This document shows positions 8,176 through 18,855 of a stretch of 61,193 nt of DNA, in pieces (position 1 is the first letter of the stretch; each line of letters opens with the position of its first letter). Below the pieces are notes generated by a model. That model was not told the origin of the DNA. It ran no database searches and was given only the letters and a program-made list of their open reading frames with translations. The translations under genes were made by a program, and so were the position numbers. The DNA is from Thermoplasmata archaeon (GTDB lineage Archaea; Thermoplasmatota; Thermoplasmata; Halarchaeoplasmatales; Halarchaeoplasmataceae): positions 1-61,193 of the forward strand of contig PWHR01000026.1 of assembly GCA_003554965.1 (NCBI GenBank), given 5' to 3'.

Positions 8176-11100
8176 ATGAAAAACAAAGTAAGAAAAAGGA
8201 TATCTGTTTTAGTGATAGCCTTTGTACTAGTGATAGGGACCGTCATCCCGGGGATGATGGTCTTCGCAGGCGCTGAACAAGGTGGAGACCCATTGTTCGA
8301 AACTGCCGACCCCGGCGATACAGTGATCTTAGTCAATACTGGAAGTCCTGAAAGTATCGAAGATCTTAGCCTAGAAGGCGAGATAGTAGATCACTATGGA
8401 CAAAACGTATTGATGAGAACAGATTCAAGAACTGCACGGGAACTAGAATCTGAGTATGATGCCCGGATTCTAGATAACAGAAATGAGATTAGTGTGAAAG
8501 GTCACACGTTTGATACCAATGAAGGTTTTCCAGAATTGAACTATGACCTGAAAGTAGAAGAATACGAATCAGGCACGAAAGGTATGTACATAGTCGATAT
8601 GATGGGGCCAGTGAATCCAGAATGGCGAGAAGCCATCGAAGATACTGGAGCTGAAGTATTCAACTACCAGCCCAACTACGCTTACGAAGTGATCATGACC
8701 CCTGAGCAAGCAGAACGGGTCGAAGACCTTGAATTCGTCGAATGGGTCGGTGTCTACCAACCTGAATTCAAACTTCACTCTCGGCTTGACGAAGCTATAG
8801 ACAAAGAGATGCCTATAAACATCAGATTGAAGCCTGGTTATGATATGGACAGTGTAAATTCTATACAATCAGATCTTGATATTTTGAGTGCTGGAGATCT
8901 TGGCGAGAACGGCTTCAGTCTTACAGCCGATGTCGACTCTATGGATGATCTCGAAAATTTAGCTTTGGATGAAGATGTTTACTACATTTCACCCTACGTT
9001 GAACCAGAGCTACACGCTGAGATCGATTCACAGTTGATCGGTGGAGGAGCATGGTTCTTCGACGATTATTCCGATCCTGTAGATGGCGATCACCGTATGG
9101 GAGATCCTGATGAGCCTTACAGAAAATACGATGATAAAGGAGCTTACATCAATCAAGTAGGTTATACAGGCGAGGACGTTACCATAACCCTTTGCGATAC
9201 AGGTTTGGATGATGGAACCGAAGGTGATGCAGGACATCCTGATTTCGATGGTAGAGTCATCGGCGGTACAGCTTATGACGACGCCGCGGATGAATGGATC
9301 GACGATGGCTGGGATGACGGCCACGGCCATGGAACCCACGTTGCAGGATCTGCAGCTGGAGACACACATGGAGGTACAGGAGAAACCATGGACCATGGTT
9401 ATTACAAGGCCCAAGGACTTGCTTACGATGCTGATATATTCGTCACGAATATCGATGACGGTACAGGTGGCTTGATCATACCTGAGGATTACGGAGAAGT
9501 GATAGAGGAGCCCGCTCAGCGCTCTGACGCATACATACACAGTAATTCATGGGGTGCTGGAACCATGGGAGAATACATCGATTCCGACTCGGCCTTTGAC
9601 GCAAGAGTTAGAGACGCGGATAGAGATACTGAAGAAAACAGAGAGATGATTGTAACCGCTTCTGCAGGTAATGATGGCGGACGTGGAGATTACGATCAAG
9701 AGATCGGCAGTCCTGGTAACGCCAAAAACATAATCACCGTTGGTGGAGTTCCTACATATGATCCTCCAACACACGATAACCCAGAAGAGATGTATGGTGC
9801 GAGTTCTAGAGGATGGACTGAAGACAACAGGGTCAAACCCGATGTCGTAGCTTCTGCAGAAGGTGTTACATCAACGATGCCCGGTGCTGGTCACGGTGAG
9901 ATGTCTGGAACATCGATGTCAAATCCGGCAGTTGCGGGAGCCGCTACAGTAGTCGTAGATTGGTATGAAGATAATTATGATGAGACTCCGAGTCCAGCGA
10001 TGGTTAAATCGATAATCATCAACACCGCAAATGAGATGGATCCTGAAGTCGGTGACACTGGTCACATACCGAATCGAGATGAAGGCTGGGGTATAGCTGA
10101 TATATCCAAATTGGAAATGCCTGAAGAGGACCCGATCGGATTCATGTTAGAAGATCAAGAGTCAGTAATAGAAACAGGAGATATGGAAGAATACAGTATA
10201 AATTATCAGGATGAAGACGAACCTCTGAAGATAACTCTAGGTTGGACTGATAAAGAGGCAGAAGAAGGAGACAGTGCAGGAGGTACTCCCACATTGAAAA
10301 ACAACTTGGATCTTGAAGTTGAATCTCCTGGTGGCGAGATCTACAGAGGTAACGCATTTGATGAAACTGGAGACGGAGTGAGCGACAGCGGTTTCACTTA
10401 CCCAGATACGGAAGTTATGGAAGACTTCGATTATAACGATGACGGATGGGACGACGTCAATAACATAAACAATGTTTACATCCATCCAGATGAACTCGAA
10501 TCTGGTACTTACACAGTGAGAGTTCATGGAACTAACGTACCCGAGGACGGCAACAATGACGGCGATGCAAGTCAGGACTACGCTTTGGCCGCTTACAATG
10601 TTCCTGAGATAGATGTACCGGATAAAGAAGGTGAAGTGATGTTCGAGCGAGATGAATACGGCGGAGACGAGTTAGTGAACATCACGTTATCCGATGTTAT
10701 ACTTGAAGACGAAGGTACTTACGATCTTGACATCTCCAGCTTAGATGCTGATGGCTATGAACTTGAAAACAAAACTGTTACATTAGATGAAGAAGCTCCA
10801 GGACATTTTGAAGGTTCAATCGAATTAACAGAGGATGCAACTGAAGATGGACTTTACGTTGAACATGATGGAGAGATCATCGGCTGGTATTATGATGAAG
10901 ACCCAGGTCATCCAGATGATTTAGCTGGTTTAGAAGAGGAAATAGGTACACTCGCTGAACCTCAAGGAGAAGGTATCAGTGTTGCTGTTATAGATGAAAC
11001 CGACTATTTCGATGGAGAAACCGCCTCTCAATTAGAAGATCGTCTTCCTGAGGAATATACCGTCGATACTTTAGAAGCAGATGAACTCATCGATGAGATG

Positions 11101-14100
11101 GAAAACTACGACGCATTCGTTCCGTGGAGATTCGGAAGCGATAGTCTAGCTCAAGACTTCTTAGATGAGCTTGATGGAGATCAAGGCACAGTCTATTTAG
11201 ATGGTGAAGAAGGATTCACAGCTGAAGGTTATCCTGATGCTATTGAGCGTCTTTACAATGTGAGAGAGGATCCGGACGAGTACTGGGGTGACAGTACAGC
11301 GAATACACCGATCGAGATCGAGATATACGAAGATCACGATATATTCGAAGGAGTAGGAGAAGAAGGAGACGTTGTAGAATTATTGTCCGGCGGTACGGTT
11401 TACGGATCGCATTATGACGGTTACAGTGGAGAAGATCTAGCTGAAGTCCGATTCGATGGAACCGATGAAGGACAAGGAGTAGGAATAGATGAAGACAACA
11501 ACGAGATCCTCTTATCAGCGAAGAATATTGATTTCTTCGCCGAACCTGATGACGACGAGTGGACAGAAGAATCCTGGACACTTTTTGCGAACGCTGTTGA
11601 ATTTGTTTCTGCTGATAGAGAAGTTCAGATAGATTCACCTTCCAGTTTAGTTAACAGTGTAGATGCTCATCCTGTTGAGATCATCGTCAGTAACCAAGAG
11701 GAGGACGACGAAACTGACGTACCTGTAGATGTAACGATCCTTGATGAAGACGATGAGGAAGAGTATTTTGATGAGACCACGGTCGATGTGAACGCTGAAG
11801 AAGAAAAACTGGTGGAATTCGAAGATTGGGAACCTTCTGAAGAAGGCGATTACTCGATAAACTCTACGGCAGAGATGCACGGTGAAGAATATTGGGTAAC
11901 CATGGACATATTGGTGTCCGATATAGACGATGTTGGTACTACAGAGATACTCTCACCAGAAGGATCGATGAGACTGGAAGATACGCATGAAGTCGAAGCA
12001 GAAGTTGAAAACTTTGGAACGGTTGACCAAGAAGATGTGCCCGTAGAGGCTGAGATAGAAGATATAGTGTATTTGGTGAACGAAGCTTTCGACGAAGAGA
12101 TTCCTGACGATTGGACCGTAGATAATACGAGTGAAGAGACATGGCACTGGGACGATCCGGCAAGTGGGACTCAGGCAACAGTTGACGCGACAAGAGATGA
12201 GATCCAAGAAGAGTGGCTTATAACCCCAACGATGGACGCAACAGATGCAGATGATACCTGGCTTGAGATCGATCATGATCTGAACCCCGGTGGTGCAGAC
12301 CCAGAACACACTGCGGAGATAAAGATAACCAACGACGATGGAGATACGTGGGAACTAATTGAAGAATGGGATGACGAACAAGGGTATGAAGGTGTATCTG
12401 AGTACGACATCTCGACTTATGCCGATGGAGAAGATGAAGTTCAGGTAGCATTCGTCTGGCACACCAATGACGATGATGACAACAGCACTTTCTGCAATTG
12501 GGATATCTTTGAAGTCTCAGTTCAATATCTAGTTGATGAGTATTCTGATACAACGACAACAGATATAGATGTATCTGAACCTACGAGTGTCAGTTTCGCC
12601 GATTGGGATCCAAGCGATATAGGAGATTACCTGGTTAATATCAGTACTGATTTAGACGAAGATGAAGATCCCACCAACGATTATCAGACAGATGTAGTTA
12701 CGATCACGGACGATAATGACATCGGTGTGGATGAGATAATCAATCCGGAAGATACAGTCTGGGAAGAGACCCAACCAGTGAATGCTACTGTCAGCAATTA
12801 CGGAGATTACAACGAAGAAGATGTACCTATCGAGGCGACCATAGAAGAGATGAGATATCTTCTTAAAGAGGAATTCGAAGAGGAGATCCCTGACGACTGG
12901 ACCGTAGATGATACAGCATCAGAAACATGGCAATGGGACGAAACATTTGGTGGAGATACCATGGCGACCGTAGACGTGACCAGAGACGAGGTCCAAGATG
13001 AATGGTTGATAACACCTACGATAGATACGAGTGACGCCGATGGTACTATCTTGGAATTAGATCATGACGTGAATCCCGGAGCTACTGATCCAGAATTCAC
13101 AGCTGAGATATTGATCACAACTGATGAAGGCGATAATTGGGATCTGATAGAGGAATTTGATGAAGATGATGATCCTACCGGTGTTTATGAGTTTGACATA
13201 TCTGATCATGCTGACGGTGAAGACGAAGTACAGATAGCGTTTGTTTGGACGAGCGGCGATGATGATGACGACAGTACATTCTGTAACTGGGATATCTTTG
13301 AAGCTTCCGTAAAATACCACGTTGAAGATTATTCAGACGTAGTCGATATAGACATTGACATGGAAGAGAGTAAAGAAGTCGACTTCCAAGATTGGACACC
13401 GAGCGATCCGGGTTATTATCTCGTGAATATATCCGCACAGCATCCTGATGAGGATTATCCGGAGAATTCAACTGTATTAAAAGAAGTATATGTACGAGAG
13501 ATCATCCACGATCTAGAAGCTGTATCCATAGATTCACCAGAAGAGCCAATATATCAGTATGAGGAAGAAGTCTTAGGTACAGTTATGAACGTTGGTAATA
13601 GAGATATGGAAGAAGCACCAGTTCAGATGAACATAGACCAGGTTACGGAAGAGGTACGGATAGATGAAGACTTCTCAGAAGGACTACCTGATGACTGGGA
13701 AGTAGTGGATAAAGACGGAAACGACAATACATGGGAATGGAATGAAGACAGTGAAGCGATGCAGATAGAACCGGTCGACGAGCATGAGAACGATCTTATG
13801 TGGACGAGCGTAGAGGACTGTACCGACGGAACGTACAGAGTCTTCTTAGAATTCTACTCTGAATTTGAGGGACCATATGACCAGATGGATAGAGAACTGC
13901 TGATATCGACAGACGGTGGAGAAACAAGCCAGAGGATCGGTAGGAACGTGTCAACTGGGCAATACACCTTAGACATATCCCAATGGGCCTCAGAAGAGGA
14001 CGAAGTCATGATAGGATGGGAGTTCTATTCTGAAGATGTCGTAGATGACGCCTATTGGTCGATAGACGATGTCAGTTTGGTGAACGAGTATATCACAGAA

Positions 14101-17100
14101 GAGTACGAGTCGGAAACAACGGTCGAAGATCTTGAAGTAGGAGAAGAAGAACAGGTACAGTTCGCTAACTGGACACCGGATGAATATCCAAGCAGTTATC
14201 TGATAACGATGACCACGATGCATGAGGAAGATGACAACGAAGAAAACATCGAAATCAGCGAGAGAGTCTTCGTGGATGAGTATCACACACCAGAGGCGTT
14301 GGACCCGAGTCCGTACGATGGGGAAGAAGATGTAACTCACTCTCCCAAATTGAACGTGACCGTAGAAGATCCCAACGATTACCAAATGGATGTTACTTTC
14401 TACCTTTTCGACGAAGATGATGAGGAAGTTGGTAACGAGACCTTCACTGATGTTCAATCTGGAGATGATGTAGAGGCACAATTCATACTCCTCGACACCG
14501 ATTCCACATTCACATGGCATGTTGAGATGGACGACGGAGTCGAAATCACCACATCTGATACATGGGAATTCCACACATACGTTCCTGAAGGCATTTGGAG
14601 GACCGCATCCGCAGATATAAACATAGAACCACCAGAACAAGTAGAGAACCTTGCCTTGGACTGGGACGATGAACCTTTAGACGTAACAGGTAACGAACTG
14701 ACATGGGACGCATCCGCTGACGACGGAGCTGGCGCGGACGACACTGAATATTATGAGGTCTACAGAGCTGAAGACGAGGATGGTCCATGGGACGAGACTA
14801 ACATGATCGATGTAGTCGAAGCAGATGGTTCCGAGGACTATACTTATCTAGATGAAGGCAGGGCATACGACGGCACACAATGGAATTATGTGGTCAGGGC
14901 TGTTGACCGCATAGGGAACAGAGAGATGAACGAGGATCAGGTTTCTGAATTAGCGCTACCTGAAGCTGAAGATCCCGATCCTGAAGATGGAGAGGGATTA
15001 AAAGACTTCGAGCAGACAGTTTCTGCAGAAGTCAGCAGTCCGAACGGCGAACCTCTAGACGTTGAGATATATCACGGAACTACCAGAGAAGTTTTAGCAG
15101 AATACAGCGGTATTGTCGATGAAACCGTAGAAGCAGACTACCCAGAATTATCCGATGAAGATATGGGTAAAGATCACTATTGGTTCATCGTAGCAACTTA
15201 CGAGGACTACAACATGGGAAGCATTAGTCCTGTTGAGTATTCCTTGAACGTTGAAACAGTCGGCGATGGAACTGTGGAGATCGATCCTGAAACAGAAGGT
15301 ATGAGCTATCTTGAAGGAACAGAAGTAGAACTAGAAGCGATACCAGAGGACGATGATTGGGAGTTCGTTGAATGGACTGGTGATCACGAAGGCACTGAAG
15401 AAGAGATAACCTTGACCATGGATTCCGATAAAGACGTCACTGCTCACTTTGAACATGTTGGTGAATTAGAAGGAGAATGGCGCTGGTTGTATGACGCTGA
15501 TCACAGACCTGACGAAGCAGACAATGCATTAGCTGCTGCAAATCCACAGGTTTGGTATGGTTCCATGATCTTGGACCTTTCAGACGATGTAGGCGGATTT
15601 ATCAGTGAGGTAGCCTATTTCGACTATGACGATACAGCCAATTATGTACAAGCCCACGTAGCAGAAGATGATGGTGGAGCCCCTGGAGAATGGATCGCTT
15701 CATCAGAAGAGTATTCACCTGTCGGTCAAGAACAATGGAGTGAATTGGAGCTAACCGAAGAAGTACCTATCGAAGATCCAGGAGAGTATTGGATAGTCCT
15801 CGAGATGGATGATCCCGCTGATGATGACGAGTTCGTCTTTGGAACGATCGATCCTGATGTCCCTGACGGTTCGTGGATCAACTTTGGAGATCCACACAAC
15901 CCGGATGATTGGGACGACATGGGCGATGATATTGCACTTCCAGATACCACTTGGGGATTGGAAGCCTACATTGAAACACCTGTAGATAGTGACAGCGAAC
16001 TTAGAGAAGAGCCGATGGACGAAGAACTCATGGGCGGAGACATCGATGTTGCCGTTGTCGATGAAGAGAACTGGCAGGATAATGAGGTCGAGTATAAACT
16101 GGAAGACTATCTAGACGATGATTACAACGTTGATACACTCGAGGCTGATGAATTACTAGATGAGATGGACAATTATCAGGTATTTGTGATACAGAGATTC
16201 GGTAGTGATTCGTTGGCAGAGGACTTCCAAGATGAATTAGAAGGGCAAGGTGTAGTATACCTTGATACGAACCAAGGAGGTACCGCCGAGGCCTATTCTG
16301 ACGGTGTTTACAGGCTTAACAACGTACGTAACGATCCAGAGTTTAGAGATGAAGAAAGCCTTGACACGGATCCACCACAATATCTAGAGATACTTGAAGA
16401 TCATCCGATATTCGAAGATGTTGGAGAACAAGGAGATGAAGTGTTGATGTTTGACGGAGCTACCAATTGGGGCTCTATATTCGACGACTACAGTGGAGAA
16501 ATAATCGGAGAAAAGGATTACGGTGGAGGATTCGAAGGTCCCGCCGTCGGCCATTGCGAAGAGAAAAATGAAGTCTTGCTTCCAGCTAAAGGTATAGGCT
16601 TCTTCGGAGAGGCCAATGATCCAGGTTGGACAGAGGAAGCGAACCAGATGTTCGCTAATTCAGTCGAATACGTTGCAGGAGATATCGAATTTGAACCTAT
16701 GGGATGGCATTTCCATCTGATAGATCAGATCGATCCTGTTGCAGATGCCGGAGAAGACATTGAGGCTGATCAAGGAGATACCATCACACTGGATGGAACG
16801 GAGTCCACTGACAATGTAGGAATAGACGAGTATGAATGGGTCATAGAAGATCCGACTGGAGAAGAAACAGTCCTATATGGACCGGAACCAGAAATCACCC
16901 TTGAATACGCACTTACATACGAAGTAACGTTAACAGTATACGACGAGGCTGGCAATTACGACACAGATTCAATCGAGATATACGCTATAGATACTGAGGA
17001 TCCGATTGCTGATGCTGGAGAGTCCGATCAAACTAGAGCTGGCATTGTATACTCTTTAGACGGTAGTGGTTCCACGGATAATGTAGAAGTTGTCGATTGG

Positions 17101-18828
17101 GATTGGACCATCGAAGGAGTCAGTGGTGACGCTGAAGGATATTATGATACTGCCGAAGGAGAAATCGTAGATTATGTCTTCCCTGAACAGGGCACCTACG
17201 AAGTGGAGTTGGAAACGAGAGACGCTGAAGAAAACAGTGATACCGATCAGATAACCATGTTCGTGAATCCGCCTGTTGATGCTTTCGAGATAATCTCCCC
17301 TGAAGAAGACTATGAGGTAATCGAGCAGAACACAGTTACCATCGAATGGGAAGGTCACGATCATTTAGAGGATATGAACTATGAAATCCGAATCAATTAC
17401 GGTGATTGGGACGACATCGGAAGTGACACAGATTATACATTCGTTAACTTAGATGACGACACACACGTTGTTCAGGTTAGAGCAACAGACTCAGACGGAA
17501 ACCGATACACGGAAACTAGAATCTTTGAGATCTCCACTATAGAAGAAGAACTGGAAATAACCTCTCCAAGTGATAGAGTCGAAAGTCTGACTTACAACGA
17601 AGAGTTCAAGATAACAGGTGAAACCGACCCCGAACTAGACCTGAATATCAACGGTGAATCTGTTTCAGTCGACGAAAATGGAGAATTCGAGTACGAAACA
17701 GACTTGGTAGAAGGACAGAACTTGTTCATGGTTCAGGCAATTAACGATGGCGAAATAGTGGTGGAGACCGATGTATTCGCGTTGTATCTACCGCAGATAC
17801 CAGAGATGCAGGACGATATGGATGACTTAGAAGATGAAATAGCTAATAACAGAGACGCGATAGATGATCTAGAAGATGTGACCGATCAGTTAGAGATAGA
17901 TATAAGCGATCTAGAAGACGCTCTTTATGTCGAGATCGACGAACTAGAAAATGCACTAGAAGAAAACGTGTCTGCATTAGAAGACGCGATAGACGAGAAT
18001 AAAACGGAACTTATCGATATCATAGAAGATAACATCGACGAATTAGAAGGTGATATCGATGATATCAACGATGAGATAAGCGACATACATGGTGAACTAG
18101 AAGACTTGAACGCGATGATAACAGACTTAGAAGACGAGATCGACGTCAACAAAGATGCTATCGATGATCTAGAGGACGTTACGGATCAACTTGAGATAGA
18201 CTTAGGCGATCTAGAAGACGATCTTTATTCCGAGATCGAAGATCTAGAAACCGAACTAGAAGATAACGTCTTAGAGTTAGAAGATGCTATCAGTGATAAC
18301 AAACAAGAACTACTCGACGTTATAGAAGATGAGATCGGCGTACTTGAAGACGATATCGGAGAGATCAATGATGAGATAAACGATATACAAAGTGAAATAC
18401 AGCTGATAAATAGTGAACTGGATAATCTAGGTGAGGATTTAGATGACCTAGAGTCTAAAGTCGAAGATGGAGGAGACGATGATAGTATAGATATAGAGGA
18501 ACTAGAAAACGAGATCGAAGATCTTCGTGTGGAACTAGAATCACGGATGGACAATTTAGAGAACGATGTTGAAAATATCGATCTAGATGAACTAGAAAAC
18601 GACATGAACGGAAGGATAGACGAAGTCGAAGCTGATCTAGCAGAACTAGAAGAATCTCAAGACGATGATATAGACAGCGCTACAACGATGGGAATAGTAG
18701 GTATTGCATTAGCGGCTGCTGCGATAGCTGTAGGCGCAATTGCACTTGTACTCGTCCTGATGAAAAAAGACGATGGTGCGGAAGATACCGAAGAAGACTC
18801 TGAGATAGACGATACTTTTGAAAACTAG
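8176..18828 (+). CDS. Giant S8 (subtilisin-like) surface protease with coiled-coil stalk and membrane anchor
   Basis: A 3,550-residue secreted protein. Residues 1-32 are a signal peptide; about 33-290 look like a propeptide. The S8 catalytic domain follows with Asp341 (CDTGLDDG), His385 (HGTHVAG), oxyanion Asn499 (SAGNDGG) and Ser580 (GTSMSNP), all intact. A KP-43-like beta sandwich (about 640-810; LKITLGWTD, NNLDLEV) comes next. Then: two copies of an alpha/beta domain of about 210 residues (936-1148 and 2625-2835), three choice-of-anchor-J/MAM-like modules (near 1300, 1565, 1832) with CARDB-like Ig domains, an Fn3-like stretch, one InlB-type repeat (2359-2430), two PKD-like domains (2850-3030), a heptad coiled coil (3211-3497), a membrane helix (3505-3530) and an acidic tail. 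GAGGT lies eight bases before the ATG. Likely anchored in the membrane with the protease held far outside. Domain names are by motif only. Confidence 0.88.
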   Translation: MKNKVRKRISVLVIAFVLVIGTVIPGMMVFAGAEQGGDPLFETADPGDTVILVNTGSPESIEDLSLEGEIVDHYGQNVLMRTDSRTARELESEYDARILDNRNEISVKGHTFDTNEGFPELNYDLKVEEYESGTKGMYIVDMMGPVNPEWREAIEDTGAEVFNYQPNYAYEVIMTPEQAERVEDLEFVEWVGVYQPEFKLHSRLDEAIDKEMPINIRLKPGYDMDSVNSIQSDLDILSAGDLGENGFSLTADVDSMDDLENLALDEDVYYISPYVEPELHAEIDSQLIGGGAWFFDDYSDPVDGDHRMGDPDEPYRKYDDKGAYINQVGYTGEDVTITLCDTGLDDGTEGDAGHPDFDGRVIGGTAYDDAADEWIDDGWDDGHGHGTHVAGSAAGDTHGGTGETMDHGYYKAQGLAYDADIFVTNIDDGTGGLIIPEDYGEVIEEPAQRSDAYIHSNSWGAGTMGEYIDSDSAFDARVRDADRDTEENREMIVTASAGNDGGRGDYDQEIGSPGNAKNIITVGGVPTYDPPTHDNPEEMYGASSRGWTEDNRVKPDVVASAEGVTSTMPGAGHGEMSGTSMSNPAVAGAATVVVDWYEDNYDETPSPAMVKSIIINTANEMDPEVGDTGHIPNRDEGWGIADISKLEMPEEDPIGFMLEDQESVIETGDMEEYSINYQDEDEPLKITLGWTDKEAEEGDSAGGTPTLKNNLDLEVESPGGEIYRGNAFDETGDGVSDSGFTYPDTEVMEDFDYNDDGWDDVNNINNVYIHPDELESGTYTVRVHGTNVPEDGNNDGDASQDYALAAYNVPEIDVPDKEGEVMFERDEYGGDELVNITLSDVILEDEGTYDLDISSLDADGYELENKTVTLDEEAPGHFEGSIELTEDATEDGLYVEHDGEIIGWYYDEDPGHPDDLAGLEEEIGTLAEPQGEGISVAVIDETDYFDGETASQLEDRLPEEYTVDTLEADELIDEMENYDAFVPWRFGSDSLAQDFLDELDGDQGTVYLDGEEGFTAEGYPDAIERLYNVREDPDEYWGDSTANTPIEIEIYEDHDIFEGVGEEGDVVELLSGGTVYGSHYDGYSGEDLAEVRFDGTDEGQGVGIDEDNNEILLSAKNIDFFAEPDDDEWTEESWTLFANAVEFVSADREVQIDSPSSLVNSVDAHPVEIIVSNQEEDDETDVPVDVTILDEDDEEEYFDETTVDVNAEEEKLVEFEDWEPSEEGDYSINSTAEMHGEEYWVTMDILVSDIDDVGTTEILSPEGSMRLEDTHEVEAEVENFGTVDQEDVPVEAEIEDIVYLVNEAFDEEIPDDWTVDNTSEETWHWDDPASGTQATVDATRDEIQEEWLITPTMDATDADDTWLEIDHDLNPGGADPEHTAEIKITNDDGDTWELIEEWDDEQGYEGVSEYDISTYADGEDEVQVAFVWHTNDDDDNSTFCNWDIFEVSVQYLVDEYSDTTTTDIDVSEPTSVSFADWDPSDIGDYLVNISTDLDEDEDPTNDYQTDVVTITDDNDIGVDEIINPEDTVWEETQPVNATVSNYGDYNEEDVPIEATIEEMRYLLKEEFEEEIPDDWTVDDTASETWQWDETFGGDTMATVDVTRDEVQDEWLITPTIDTSDADGTILELDHDVNPGATDPEFTAEILITTDEGDNWDLIEEFDEDDDPTGVYEFDISDHADGEDEVQIAFVWTSGDDDDDSTFCNWDIFEASVKYHVEDYSDVVDIDIDMEESKEVDFQDWTPSDPGYYLVNISAQHPDEDYPENSTVLKEVYVREIIHDLEAVSIDSPEEPIYQYEEEVLGTVMNVGNRDMEEAPVQMNIDQVTEEVRIDEDFSEGLPDDWEVVDKDGNDNTWEWNEDSEAMQIEPVDEHENDLMWTSVEDCTDGTYRVFLEFYSEFEGPYDQMDRELLISTDGGETSQRIGRNVSTGQYTLDISQWASEEDEVMIGWEFYSEDVVDDAYWSIDDVSLVNEYITEEYESETTVEDLEVGEEEQVQFANWTPDEYPSSYLITMTTMHEEDDNEENIEISERVFVDEYHTPEALDPSPYDGEEDVTHSPKLNVTVEDPNDYQMDVTFYLFDEDDEEVGNETFTDVQSGDDVEAQFILLDTDSTFTWHVEMDDGVEITTSDTWEFHTYVPEGIWRTASADINIEPPEQVENLALDWDDEPLDVTGNELTWDASADDGAGADDTEYYEVYRAEDEDGPWDETNMIDVVEADGSEDYTYLDEGRAYDGTQWNYVVRAVDRIGNREMNEDQVSELALPEAEDPDPEDGEGLKDFEQTVSAEVSSPNGEPLDVEIYHGTTREVLAEYSGIVDETVEADYPELSDEDMGKDHYWFIVATYEDYNMGSISPVEYSLNVETVGDGTVEIDPETEGMSYLEGTEVELEAIPEDDDWEFVEWTGDHEGTEEEITLTMDSDKDVTAHFEHVGELEGEWRWLYDADHRPDEADNALAAANPQVWYGSMILDLSDDVGGFISEVAYFDYDDTANYVQAHVAEDDGGAPGEWIASSEEYSPVGQEQWSELELTEEVPIEDPGEYWIVLEMDDPADDDEFVFGTIDPDVPDGSWINFGDPHNPDDWDDMGDDIALPDTTWGLEAYIETPVDSDSELREEPMDEELMGGDIDVAVVDEENWQDNEVEYKLEDYLDDDYNVDTLEADELLDEMDNYQVFVIQRFGSDSLAEDFQDELEGQGVVYLDTNQGGTAEAYSDGVYRLNNVRNDPEFRDEESLDTDPPQYLEILEDHPIFEDVGEQGDEVLMFDGATNWGSIFDDYSGEIIGEKDYGGGFEGPAVGHCEEKNEVLLPAKGIGFFGEANDPGWTEEANQMFANSVEYVAGDIEFEPMGWHFHLIDQIDPVADAGEDIEADQGDTITLDGTESTDNVGIDEYEWVIEDPTGEETVLYGPEPEITLEYALTYEVTLTVYDEAGNYDTDSIEIYAIDTEDPIADAGESDQTRAGIVYSLDGSGSTDNVEVVDWDWTIEGVSGDAEGYYDTAEGEIVDYVFPEQGTYEVELETRDAEENSDTDQITMFVNPPVDAFEIISPEEDYEVIEQNTVTIEWEGHDHLEDMNYEIRINYGDWDDIGSDTDYTFVNLDDDTHVVQVRATDSDGNRYTETRIFEISTIEEELEITSPSDRVESLTYNEEFKITGETDPELDLNINGESVSVDENGEFEYETDLVEGQNLFMVQAINDGEIVVETDVFALYLPQIPEMQDDMDDLEDEIANNRDAIDDLEDVTDQLEIDISDLEDALYVEIDELENALEENVSALEDAIDENKTELIDIIEDNIDELEGDIDDINDEISDIHGELEDLNAMITDLEDEIDVNKDAIDDLEDVTDQLEIDLGDLEDDLYSEIEDLETELEDNVLELEDAISDNKQELLDVIEDEIGVLEDDIGEINDEINDIQSEIQLINSELDNLGEDLDDLESKVEDGGDDDSIDIEELENEIEDLRVELESRMDNLENDVENIDLDELENDMNGRIDEVEADLAELEESQDDDIDSATTMGIVGIALAAAAIAVGAIALVLVLMKKDDGAEDTEEDSEIDDTFEN
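17821..18420 (+). repeat. 300-base tandem duplication in the coiled-coil stalk
   Basis: The block 17821-18120 is repeated at 18121-18420 with an exact 300-base (100-residue) period. The copies share strings such as AIDDLEDVTDQLEID and are diverged mainly at third positions. Each copy is heptad-rich and acidic, so the duplication lengthens the stalk by about 15 nm if it is one continuous coiled coil (inference). Confidence 0.85.
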
Positions 18829-18855
18829 TCAGACCGAAAGCAAAAAGAACCAAAA

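Noticed and set aside
13990-14640. 216-codon minus-strand ORF inside the protease
   Set aside because: Antisense to a clearly coding, highly acidic frame; the composition (Val, Phe, Cys, His) is the mirror of Asp/Glu-rich codons.
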